A stretch of DNA of 64,000 bases from Balanoglossus misakiensis (taxonomy: Eukaryota > Hemichordata), in the NCBI GenBank assembly GCA_040954595.2, contig CM082579.2, positions 12,710,001 through 12,774,000 on the forward strand. The letters are read 5' to 3'. A program made the translations under genes and the position numbers. How positions within the stretch are numbered: position 1 is the stretch's first letter; every line of letters starts with the position of its first letter. The notes beneath the pieces are model-generated. The model had not been told where the DNA came from. It did no database searches and saw nothing but the letters and a program-made list of their open reading frames with translations. Below, in pieces: positions 53,161 to 63,405 of the stretch.

Positions 53161-53699
53161 CTGTAATTGACCTACAACCTGCTGTTCGGTAGCGTCGATG
53201 AAGAATACCATGTCCATCAATGCTTTATACTTTGGCTGCTACGACGACCGGCATGGCCAATCACGTTGGTCCGCACACACTTCAGACTGCCATCACAGCA
53301 TCGTCTATGCTCCCCAATACGCGCAACGAGATTATTAACTGATGTCGCAGTACACAGAAACATGTTCTCTCCTGTCTTATTCCTGGCTGTCTCTTGGTAA
53401 CAAATACTGACGTTGTCTTCAAGGGTGGATGCTTCACACCTACGGCCGGGACTATTCTTCGTCAGAAAGAGGTTGGTAATCTCAACCAGAGCGTCATAAT
53501 TGGAAAATTGCCAGCTATGTTCCCCAAGAAGCTCGCCTATTCGAGTGAATGTCGTTTGGAGTTCTGTCTTCGCGGCCGCAGTTGGTGCCGAAAACTCTAT
53601 AGATCCACGCTTGTTGTTGTCACGTGTTCGGCGTTGATTTCGTTCTCGGATTGCCTCACGTGTCTCGGAAGGTCGAACGCGTGAAACTTCTCTCTCCAT
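53161..53699 (-). pseudogene. 5' coding exon of transposase-like gene, frame-disrupted near its end
   Basis: Begins at an ATG (53697-53699) with a basic segment rich in Arg and Glu (ETREAIRERNQRRTRDNNKR), then about 120 residues including YDALVEITNLFL and CCDGSLKCVRTNVIGHAG. The frame hits a stop at 53217-53219, but the adjacent frame continues plausibly (ALMDMVFFIDATEQQVVGQL) to a donor (CAG|GTTAGT) at 53161. So a 1-nt shift near 53222 is likely. I do not recognise the N-terminal domain. Strand and position make it the first coding exon of the gene whose later exons are at 52610-52914, 52222-52334 and 41493-41605. Confidence 0.45.
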
Positions 53700-54634
53700 C
53701 TCTAAGCTCACAATTTTAGATTGAAAAATACTCAAACATTTACCTAAAAGTATGTAAGCTAAGAAAAATAAATGACTATCTGAATTTTGAACAATACACG
53801 AAAACAATAATATACCAATTGAAATAAATTTCCCGATGAAAAAAACAAACTTTAAAGGTTAAAAGTAAGACTATCGTACTAAAAATATAAAAAATATCAA
53901 GGAAAACAGTATTGATTTGAACTTGAGCTAAACTATAAAATACAAAAAGGCTTAGTCGAACTACTATCAGAATAAAAAAAGATAAATAAATAGTATGTAT
54001 AACGATATGAAAATAAAACGATGTGGAAATTTACCTAACTAAAACGACAGCGGAAGCAAAACTCTTCAGGCGAGGCGAATCAGCGTAAGAAAACAAAATC
54101 AGAAACGGTATGATAATGTGTGAGAAATCTCGTTTTATTTATACTGTATGAAGGAAGCCATGGACGCTAAAACGGTAAACTTAGTCACTGGCTTGTCTGG
54201 GATAGAACAAAACGTGGGAAGAGGGGCGAATTTAGGCACGGAACTTCTACAGGTGTCTGACAAGGCTGTCATTCTCACCTCACAGCCTTGCCAGGCCATA
54301 CACATCCTGTTGTTACCAGTGGACCAAATGCCAATTCAAACTTCAACATGGAAACCTCAGCAATAGGGTCCATGACACTTGGACATTTCAAAAATAAAAT
54401 CACAAAGTAAATAGTGTTTTCCTGTTATCAAATGATTAGAAAAGAAAAGGAATTGATTTATGACAGCTGCAGACAAGGGAGCCATTGTCACGTGCTTGGT
54501 TTTTGAAATGTAGAACAAGTAACTTCGTATTAGTAAGACTCCAAATCATGGCGATATATTTCATTTACATAATTGTGAAAGAAAATTGATCTAGACCGCG
54601 ATACAGAGAATATCAGGTTGATATTATTCTATTG
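53700..54634. other. No gene recognised
   Basis: A+T-rich sequence upstream of the minus-strand exon. A small plus-strand open frame (54148-54366) is not recognised and lacks supporting signals. Confidence 0.45.
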
Positions 54635-54825
54635 AACACCTATTGCCTGGCCATGAGGGCCATAGCAGCCGTTTATTACACCCGAGGGGCTGTGAGTTAC
54701 CAGAATCATATGCTATTTCCCGAGGCCGCAGGCCGAGGGAAATAGCATATGATTCTGGTAACTCACAGTCACGAGGGGGTAAAAACGGCTGCTATGGCCC
54801 GAATATAGGCCAGGCTATAGGTGTT
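54635..54825. mobile_element. Near-perfect palindrome / foldback element (191 bp)
   Basis: Two arms of about 85-90 bp read as reverse complements: ACACCTATTGCCTGGCC at the left edge pairs with GGCCAGGCTATAGGTGT at the right, and the inner part GAATCATATGCTATTTCCC pairs with GGGAAATAGCATATGATTC. The centre is GCCGCAGGC. It would extrude as a long hairpin. It has no coding sense and is most likely a foldback MITE. Confidence 0.88.
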
Positions 54826-55078
54826 TTATAATAAACCTCATGCTAACAGCTGGGAAAATCTTGCAATTTTCTCTTGAGGTTGGCAGACGACATCTTCCGC
54901 GGTGGCCATTGTGTCAGACGACGCGACGCTGATTGACGTGACCGAGTCTGCGCACTCACGCTGGTCACGTGACCGGTTTATATTTTTTCTGCTATTGCCC
55001 TGTAGGGTTCATAGTCGATTCTATTTTCCTATCACGTGACGGATTCACGGCACAGTATTAGCATGAGGTATATTATAA

Positions 55079-55273
55079 ATGTGGATATATACTGAATCAA
55101 CGTTCAACCACACACAACTTCTATCCAACTTGTAGACACAATAGTGAAAAACTCGCCAAAATGAATAATCAGTGTTTACCATTTATTCATTTTGGCGGGA
55201 TTTTTACTCTCCTATCCTACAAACGGGATAGAAGTTGTGTGTTGTTGAATGTGTATTCACTATATATCCACAT
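55079..55273. mobile_element. Short inverted-repeat element (MITE-like, 195 bp)
   Basis: ATGTGGATATATACTGAAT at the left edge and its counterpart ending ATATATCCACAT at the right form ~48-bp terminal inverted repeats that include ACACACAACTTCTATCC. A second inner inversion (CGCCAAAATGAATAA and TTATTCATTTTGGCG) brackets the centre. No target duplication was established. Confidence 0.85.
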
Positions 55274-55500
55274 GAAGAATAACATAAATTGTGTCTTGTG
55301 TGAAACATAATTAATGAAAAAAGAGCAGCGAGAGAGAGACTTATTTCAGAAAGAAGAACAAGCAAAGGAATTATTTGATAATCATACCTCAGCCACATAT
55401 GACATCTTTCTTTTTCACGGGTGAAAGAATTGTTTTAAAACCCTGTTAAATTTCCCAGTACTTCCTTGCTACAAGCTTTTATTCCTTTCCATAAACACAG

Positions 55501-55698
55501 GGAATTTGGTGTGGTGTCATACACCATATTGTCAACGAACACTCGTGGGTTTGGGCATTTGGTCAGGACGTCAGTGAATCCTATCATGGACCATTGACAG
55601 AAAGTGAGGACAGTGATAAGGAGTGGCTGGTTAAGGGGAGTGCAGCTCACAAGGCACTTGTAAACATATCACTGAACAAGCGATTATTGACAATTCAA
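55501..55698 (+). pseudogene. Exon of transposase-like gene, plus-strand copy (a)
   Basis: After an acceptor (CCTTTCCATAAACACAG) the open frame reads GIWCGVIHHIVNEHSWVW, then HGPLTESEDSDKEWLVKGSA and NISLNKRLL. From memory this is the late part of the same multicopy transposase-like family (WCGVLHHVVNEHEW, H-G-x-L, W-x-x-x-GS-A-H, KR-L-L). The 3' edge has no good donor, so the end is approximate. This copy lies on the opposite strand to the exons at 52-53.7 kb, so it is a separate or inverted copy. Confidence 0.55.
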
Positions 55699-55948
55699 GG
55701 GTGGAATAGTACATCAATTTCATGTACATTGCAAGCTTCAAGCGGTGACACTGTAGTGCTATTATCCATGGTTTTATCAAACCAAAATATACATGCACAT
55801 GTGAATCATCAAACTTCACTTGTACGTGACATATTCGCAAATGACATAACATGATTTTAAATTGATTGACTTTCCTTGTTTGTCAAAAAATCATTCATTC
55901 CACAATGTACAGGAGAATATGCATTTTGCTACATTTTTCTTTTGTCAG

Positions 55949-55986
55949 ACAACACAACGCTGGTTCAACATTTTTACAAATCAGAG
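55949..55986 (+). pseudogene. Small exon of transposase-like gene, plus-strand copy (b)
   Basis: After an acceptor (TTTTTCTTTTGTCAG) a short block reads TTQRWFNIFTNQ, filling the gap between the KRLL block and the STAELE block of the family. The donor that would keep phase (AG|GG) is not consensus, suggesting the copy is damaged. Confidence 0.4.
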
Positions 55987-56075
55987 GGTTGACATTATTC
56001 ATTTGTATTACTTCTGGGCTACAACCAAAGTAAAGTACAGATGTAACTAATGGTAAATTTTATGTCTATTTCCAG

Positions 56076-56244
56076 GAGTACAGCGGAACTTGAAACATTT
56101 CAGCAGCATATGCTGATGTACGCTGGAAACAGATTTGCACACTTGCCACCTGTTTACAGAGCACGGAACCTGCTGGCTGCACTAGACCACACCGTTCATA
56201 ATGGCGGAGCTTTTAGACGAAGTACACGCGATGAAATTATGCAA
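56076..56244 (+). pseudogene. Exon of transposase-like gene, plus-strand copy (c)
   Basis: After an acceptor (GTCTATTTCCAG) the frame reads STAELETFQQHMLMYAGNRF and YRARNLLAALDHTVHN, a well-kept block of the multicopy family, then reaches a weak donor (CAA|GTAGAT). It is the nearest thing to the family C-terminus in the window. Coding sense is open across the exon. Confidence 0.6.
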
Positions 56245-56842
56245 GTAGATTTTTGTCCTATTGCATTTATTTTAAGATCTTATCATGGGTGTATAAGATA
56301 AAAACAATTGATCCACAATACCAGAGGTTTCTTCAAGAGAAACAGAGACATTTCTTTATTGATTTCATGTTACTCTATATTTTAGATCCACTGTCAACAA
56401 TATAATGCATAGCAGATTCTGCCACTTTACTGTGGACAGGAAAACCCTACCTTTGTCATCTTCACATCTCATTATTTTCCATGTCCCAGCCAATTCAAGC
56501 TTTCACTTACCACACTTTCAACCTCAGTTAAAGGGGCATTCTTCAACTTTGTCAACTCATTTTTAACATAACTATCCTGTGGGACGTCATCCAATGTAGG
56601 TTTTGCACTGTCTGGCCCAAATACAACAGCATCAAAAAAGTGCTCAGCAAAACAATGTGGTAGAGGACCCAATGAATTAAAGACATGGCAATCACTTGCC
56701 CAGCATAGAAGTATTCATTCTCTTCAATACATTTTGCTCACACACTGACAGGAAATGTATTTCTGATGTTCATCACCATCAAACAACCCCCTCTGAGGAA
56801 CCCACATCATCAGTAAATTTGCCAGAGATGTTATTGCTATGT
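56245..56842. other. No gene recognised; weak exon candidate
   Basis: On the minus strand an open block at about 56515-56672 ends at a good donor (GTG|GTAAGT) and reads VPQDSYVKNELTKLKNAPLT. It is not recognised. Nothing else is visible. Confidence 0.3.
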
Positions 56843-57105
56843 TTTTAGGTCCCATTGGTTTATACCATGGGACTTATGGGATCGGTTTCGTCTGTATGTA
56901 TGTATGGATGGATGGATGTATGTCTGTATGTCCGTCCACATCAAAAACTTGAAAACCGTTGCGTGTATCACCTTGATATTTGGTGTGCTGATGCAGGCTG
57001 GACTGTAGATGGGAGTTTGTTCAAATGAAGTTGTCATTGCCAAAATATGCAAATTAGCTGGAAAAGTGTGAATTTGGTCAAAACTTAGTAACTCAAGAAA
57101 TACTG
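56843..57105 (-). repeat. Dispersed repeat R1, minus copy
   Basis: Inverted relative to 19187-19440 and similar over about 250 bp, including the TTTTTAGGTCCCATTGG end, the GTATGTATG tract and the AAATATGCAAATTAGCTGG end. Confidence 0.8.
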
Positions 57106-57292
57106 GTAAGATTGCTTTACAACGTGGTGTGTATTTACTTTATTGAGTTGTTTTAATTAGGCAGGAACCCCATCCTGTGATATTTATATACACAGCAAAT
57201 TCCTGAATGATTACATAACTGGCTAAGTTTTAAAGAGGCCAGCTGTTCTATTTAGTATATGTACAGTAAATATGCCATTGGCAGCTTATGGG
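57106..57292. other. Short spacer, no gene
   Basis: A+T-rich sequence between repeat R1 and the transposase remnant; nothing recognised. Confidence 0.5.
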
Positions 57293-58490
57293 TCAGTCAG
57301 TGTTTGCCCATTGATCTCTCGCTATGTGTGTGTGTGTGTCTGTATATGGCCATGTACTCTGGTGTAGACTTTTTCTTATGTTAGCCCTCAATGGGACCAC
57401 TGTGTCCTTGACGCGATTTTTTGTATTTGTTACCTGAGATGTATTCAACCGTTTGCCTTTTGGTGTTTTTGCTGCATGGGTAAATGGGGGGATATTTAGT
57501 GTTGCCTTTCTTTCAGTTAACTGTTTTCTGATTGTGAAACCTCGGTCTGCCATTATATCATCCCCCTCTTTAACTAAATCTAAAACTCCACTGTATTTAG
57601 TGATGTAGCAATCAGAAGCATTGCCACCCCATAAATTTGACACAAACGTAAATACACCAGAAGGACTGATTGCAACTAGGAACTTATAAGCATTGTGAGT
57701 TTTATAATTGCTCCATGTGCATGCTTGAGCTGTTGGAGTTGCAGGTTTCTGTACGAATAACTCTGAACAATCTATTATTGCTCTGGTTTTAGGATATTTT
57801 CTTCTGAACACTGCAGACATATATTTTTTCACAAGCTGACGAGATGGCCACTTCAAAAGTGGACCAAGCACCAAATACATATAATTAATCCATGTGGCAA
57901 AATTTTGTGACACCCTTGGCTCTGACACCCCAAATATATCTGCAACAAAGAACCCAACAGACCCACCTGAAATCGAACAAGAGTTAATAAATATTCCTCA
58001 TACTTAGATAATTTCCTTGATGGCCCTGTTTTTTGCACCCTTTTTTGTTTGATATGATTTAGTTTTTGCACTATCTTTTCCCCGCCAATATATAATTTCA
58101 TTATCTCCAGCACTTAGAATATTAAAAACACCATTAAGAATAGAGTGACTGGGCATCCCAGTATATTTGTACACAGATTGATCATCAGATAAGACAGTTT
58201 CAAAAAAAAATTCTTTTCTCATTTTTTTGTCTTCAAGTTTCATTTTAAATTTACTGACTTCACATTTTAGGACATGATTTCCTTGTTTTAATGTTTCCAC
58301 TTGCTCTCTCATCCTCTGCAGCTCATTCTGTGTCTCTGCCATCTCTTCTGGTGAAATAATATTTCCCGTGACATCACTTAAGCAGGCAATTTCATCAACA
58401 GTGTCAGTAACAGCATCAGATGGCACTTTTTGACAGCAGTAAGTGTGGTCGCTGGTGGGAACTGCACACACTTCAACACCTGTAACACAA
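57293..58490 (-). pseudogene. Decayed ISL2EU/Harbinger-like (DDE_Tnp_4) transposase
   Basis: Three blocks in different frames on the minus strand. The first (58004-58471, after an acceptor at about 58481) has a coiled coil (MAETQNELQRMREQVETLKQ) and GMPSHSILNGVFNIL. The second (57940-58113) has the helix-turn-helix region KYEEYLLTLVRFQVGLL. The third (57293-57928) continues it (FGVSEPRVSQNFATWI) and has AIIDCSELFVQ with the first Asp, WGGNASD, and GDDIMADRGF with the second Asp. The last catalytic Glu, expected in an H-V-E-R-A-like block, is missing: the frame runs into a repeat related to 18353-18383 and a GT-microsatellite. At least two frameshifts plus this truncation make it inactive. A THAP domain is expected further upstream in ISL2EU elements and is not seen. 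Confidence 0.7.
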
Positions 58491-58770
58491 AAACATTAAA
58501 AATTAAGTTAAATATAATATGCCTGAACTACTAATATGATACCTAAACAGTAGATGTTTGAATTGAGTCAGTATGACATATAGACCAGTTTTCATAGGAT
58601 CAAACACAACGTAGCAGAAATATTTTTAACCGAAACAAGATATTGATATAGGTATGTATGTATCTGACGCTGTTGCAAAAATGCCGTCTTTGGTCGAAAT
58701 AATCCTAGTAACGACAAAATAGTGTGGTATGATGTGTATTCCCGTAGGATTTTTGTGCTATAATTGATTT
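58491..58770. other. No gene recognised
   Basis: This is upstream of the transposase remnant and may hold a lost N-terminal exon; none is visible. Confidence 0.4.
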
Positions 58771-59600
58771 TTTTGCTGTTTTGGCTTCTATGGGGACCCA
58801 ACTACCCGAAATTGATGGGGTGCAATTGAACGGGCCCCTCCATCATATTTTTCTGGGGGGGGGGGTACTTCCGTTTTGTGGTATGATGTGTATTCCCGTA
58901 GGATTGTTGTGCTAAAATAGATTTTTTTGCTGTTTTGGCTTCAATGGGGACCCAACGACCCAAAAATCATAGCGTGCAATTTTTAGGGCCCCTCCATCAT
59001 TTTTGTTCGGGGGTCTCTTCTGTTTTGATCACTCGAGGATATTTGTTCACCTATTTACTCTATTATCATGGGAATTTGGGCTACACTTCCTTTGTTTTTG
59101 TTTTTTATTGCTTTGGAGGGGACCCACCTGGCCAAAAATAATCGGGTGCAAATTATAGGGGCCCTCCACCATTTTTTATTCGGGGGGGGGGGGGCACTCC
59201 ATTTTGGCCACTCCGAAGTTGTTTGTTGGCCTATTTACTCCCTTCTCATAGAATATTCTGCTAAAAATATTATTTTTCTTTGATGTTTTGGTTTCAATGG
59301 GGCTCCACCAGAACTAATATGATGGGGTTCAAATTTTTGGAACCTTTCATCTTGTCTTGGGGGGGGGGGGGTAATCGTTTCTGTTTTGGCCAATCTGAAG
59401 ATACTTGTTCACCTATTTACTATACGGTTAGTATTGTCGTGGTATTTCTTGCAATTTGGTTTGCTCCTTTGGCTTGAATGCAGACTGACTGCCGAAAAGT
59501 GATGATGTGCAAATTGTTGGACCCCTTTACCACATTTTTTGGTGTGTGTGGGGGGGGGGGGGTTCTCTATATTTGTTTTCGCCAACCCGTTGTAACAGTT
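58771..59600 (+). repeat. Degenerate tandem repeat with poly-G tracts, 153-181 bp period
   Basis: About five units marked by TTTTGGCTTCAATGGGGACC (near 58781, 58934, 59107, 59288, 59468), each followed by CCCTCCATCAT and a run of about 5-12 G. Four of the runs are at least nine G. The units diverge considerably. G-runs on one strand only could form intra- or inter-unit quadruplexes. Confidence 0.8.
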
Positions 59601-59911
59601 GTTTTTTAAACATAGATTTTTTCGTTTATTTTAAATTTAGTATACTAACGTAAATTAAAACTCCTTTATATTTATAATAAAGTACATAATGTGTATTTTA
59701 GTTTATTTTCCGAGCTACAGTCCCATCTCATAAAATGGACCCTTGAGGCACCCTCCCTTCCACGGAAGGTGCAATAAACAACCCAAGAAGCATAACGATT
59801 CTTTTCTGATATCTTGGTATTCTCAATCATCATTTTCACAAAAGCATGTTCTGTTTGATCTACTCATTGTCAGTGTCGTTATCTTCAAGAACATTTTCCC
59901 TTAATTGGTTT
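59601..59911. other. No gene recognised
   Basis: A+T-rich spacer; nothing supportable. It could be the 3' end of the CXC fragment's transcript. Confidence 0.4.
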
Positions 59912-60184
59912 TCAGTCTCCACCATAGCATTTGCAGAGGGGAGTACATGGTAAATCATTCTTTGAGCAACTGCAACGTCCCCTACAACCTGCTTTGCAGA
60001 CACATTTGATAAGCTCTAGTTCTGCCTTTGGTGCAGGGAGAGCAAGACATTTTACTGGATAAAACATGCCATTCTCCGATTTCCACCCATTCTTTTCGAT
60101 TGGTGGAAGTTCAGGACAATTTGTTGCGTATGATTTATCCCTCATTGTGATGAAGGGGTGGCACCCTTTCCACAGATCATGCAA
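59912..60184 (-). pseudogene. CXC-domain C-terminal fragment, related to the 2.7-kb gene
   Basis: 90 codons on the minus strand ending in CVCKAGCRGRCSCSKNDLPC then TPLCKC (residues ~61-86). This is the same kind of CXC cysteine cluster as at 2701-3981 but a different sequence. The preceding residues (NGWKSENGMFYPVKCLALP) match the pre-CXC strand region of the same multicopy family (G-W...G-x-x-x-P-V). No nuclease part is adjacent, so it is a 5'-truncated copy or terminal exon. Confidence 0.6.
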
Positions 60185-61278
60185 ATCTTGTTTTTATCTG
60201 ACATATTAATTCCGTAGTTTATTGCAAAATGTCCAAATAGCTAGCGATCTGTAAAGTTAAACGCATCTTACGGTGCCAAGAAAATAGCCATTATGTATTT
60301 AGTAATAAAACTGAGATGTAGTTCACAGACATGTTTTATTTTCAGTACTATTGAGCTTCAAAATGAGCCAATTATGATATTGTTAATGTTTACCAAAAAC
60401 AAGTTTTAGAAGTACGACATAGTTCAAGGGCTTTTTACAGCACTATTACGCTATTGACAATATAGACAATACTTGAACTGATATGTACTTCACAGGCTTT
60501 ATTTTACGACAGTATTTAACTTTGAAATGAGTTCAACTGAATATCGCTTTAATACCCCAAAAAACAAGTGTTGAACTAAAACGTACTTCAGAGTTTTTGC
60601 ACAGACCGATATCGGTGAGAATTTTAGTACAATGGTAAATATCTCAGACATTGATTGTGCTACGAAAGAAGTTCACATCTACACAGACTTTCACTAATTG
60701 CCCCGGAAAAGAGAAAAAAGAGTAACCCTAATATATTATACTATTTGGTATAGCCTAGTATACTATACTTTTATAAACCATAGAAAACATAAGTGTGGTG
60801 ATGAGTTGGGTGGCGGTCCAAGGTGAGGGGAGGTATCTTATGCCAAGTCCAAACCAGGCACTTGGGCCCCTTCTGTTATTGCTGGAGTTTTTCTTCTTTC
60901 TTCTTGAGTCGTTTTTTTCCCCACACTTTTCTCATAAACCCCTGCACCTGCGCTTATCAAACTTGGCACGGTGGTTGGGGCCCATGAGTACTGGTGCACC
61001 TGCCCTTTGAAATTGTAATTAGTCACGTGACTTGGTGGCTATAATCAAGTGAAATGTTCAAATTGACCTAATTTGCACGTTAAAGTCTATGTCCTGTCAC
61101 ATTTTGCTCCGTTTTGTTGTCATTACTCATTTGTATCCGAGATATCGCTCTCTCTATTATTGTTACAGAGAAATAAAATATTACAATACAAACTAGTATA
61201 TATATTGGTATTAAATATCAAATATGGATGTAAATATATTGCGCCAATCTTGAAAAAACACACGAAAAGTTGTAGTGT
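60185..61278. other. No gene recognised
   Basis: A+T-rich with scattered short open frames; nothing supportable. Confidence 0.45.
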
Positions 61279-61632
61279 GTGCAGAAAATCAGCGCGAATT
61301 TTCCGGAAATTGTAGAGTACGCGCCGTTTTCACCCCATACACCTGTGACGTCACTAGCGGAACACATAAACAAACATGTCTGCCATTCGTACGGTGCAGT
61401 GCCTGCGGTGGTGCACGATTTTGAAAGTGAAACCGATGACTGTGGCTGCATGACTTGTGATGCCAGAAGTGACAGCGAAGGTGGTGATATTAACCAACTT
61501 GTAGAGGCTATCATAATGTCTAGCCAATATCATTACACAGTTTCTAGAGCATCGACACATCACTATGTTCGAGGTGCTAGTGCTACACAGCTGAGCAATA
61601 TTGGGTCGCATCAAACAGTGCACACACACTAA
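61279..61632 (+). other. Unassigned open frame, 117 codons
   Basis: A continuous frame with an acidic segment (DFESETDDCGCMTCDARSDS) and otherwise ordinary composition. I do not recognise it. It could be a first coding exon, as its G+C content is higher than its surroundings, but no donor was confirmed. Confidence 0.25.
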
Positions 61633-63040
61633 AATTTCAAATTGTGTGCATATTTAGTTAGAATGGAAATTACTCTGCAAAATGTTGATAGTTATACAGC
61701 AGCAATTTAATGGATGTTGGCGATGTGTACTGTATCGTGCTGTCGTGACTTGCCGTGACGTTTTTGTTTATCAGTTGACAACATTTTCCACCCAATCCCA
61801 TGGCCATGCCGTATTATGCACATGGGCGACATGGCGAAAGTCAAATCGTTGCGAGAGAAAGGTAAATAGACCAACAAATATCTAGACAGTATTAAATTGG
61901 TTGTGTCAATATGGCAAATATTTCATCTAGTGACGATTGGCAAATTAAAAATCATAGATTCGGCACCGTTAGCAACGGAACGCATCCATAGCACAGCCAA
62001 GGCCTCAATGGAGTTTGTTGGAAGCAAGCGTTTTCACCAGCGATCTTGCATTGACCATGCATAAACCAATGGAGGAGGTAAATTAAAACACAAAGAACCA
62101 AAACCCACATACATGTAATTATTTTTTAATAAATAAATTTAATAAAATGTCTTAGCACGGTTGTTGTTGCTGTTATACGTATCCTACATACGAACAACGT
62201 CCGAGCAGCTAGCAGTTGACCTAGTGGGGTTCACCCGTAGACATGGCTGACATTTCTGAAATCGACGACGTAGTAGTAGCTTCCAAACACGACCACGTTT
62301 GGAATTTGGAAGCGGCATTTGTGGGGAAAATAAATCGTTGATATTTACTGTTATGTGATTTTAAGGAGGGTACGGCACCTGGATCTAAATCCAGCCTCGT
62401 CCTATAACCTGTTTACCATTGTATGTATCAAACGAATTGATCTGGCGCATGCAAGTGAGCACCACAAATGATACCTGTCTCGCATTTTACCCAGTCAGTA
62501 ACCCATTTCAAAGCTACTCCTGGGTCACTGGGAAAGCTCTGCATCGATATACCGTCGTTAAATTCATGCTGCTACACCAACCAACAACACTGTATTTCAC
62601 AATTTTTGAAGCAGACGATGGCGTTCAATGCACAACGCAAATCATGTTAATCTTTTGTGTTCCACTAGTGACATCATTTTCCCATTAGGTACGCGCGAAA
62701 TCCGAAACTTCACGATCAGGAGCATACCACAAAAGTCACCCCAAAATTACGTTTTTTCTGTTTAAAAACACATTTTTTAAATATTTTTTTGCCCTTTTCC
62801 AGGAAAAATAGTATGCTTGAACATGACATCGTTTATTCCCGTTTAAATTAATGCAAACATTTTGACAGGACCTGGACTTTAATGTGGGCATGTACATTCT
62901 TTTTGCGATTTTTGTAGACCATGTGGCCAAAATCCCCTGTGCCAAATTTCAAGGTCATAGGCCACGTTAATTTTGAGAAGAAGATTTTTGTAATATTTCT
63001 TGCATTTCTTGGTGGGCTGAGGACGAAAACTGGGGCATCG
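61633..63040. other. No gene recognised
   Basis: It contains a short frame from ATG at 62244 (MADISEIDDVVVASKHDHVW) of about 32 codons with no partner, and an A+T-rich stretch at 62740-62980 that looks like an old dispersed repeat. Nothing firm. Confidence 0.4.
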
Positions 63041-63405
63041 GACTTTGACCCTCATTCGGTAATGTTGTGGAGGTCTCATTAGCAGGGTACTCACTTCTGG
63101 CGGGTTGCTGCAGTCCTTGGAAAACCGGCTGAAATACGTAAACAAACTAGTGATTATTTTCCACAGAATAAATTTTGGGACAACACATTATCGGAGTTCA
63201 GGCTGTGTTAGGGCGTTTTATTGAATTACGCTGAGTTTGTTAGCTGTTGCCATTCAAATGTTTCTATCCAGACCCGCACATTGCGGCAGCGGACTTTGAG
63301 CCTCAGTCGCTAATGTTTTGGGGGGTTTCATTAGCATGGTAGTCACATGTAGTGGGTAGTAGTTGGGGAAATCGTCCAAAATACGTAAGCAGACCAGTGA
63401 TTTTC
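63041..63405 (+). repeat. Diverged tandem duplication (~120 bp, 250-bp spacing)
   Basis: The block GGACTTTGACCCTCATTCGG...AAATACGTAAACAAACTAGTG at about 63041-63163 recurs at about 63291-63400 as GGACTTTGAGCCTCAGTCGC...AAATACGTAAGCAGACCAGTG. No coding sense. Confidence 0.65.
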
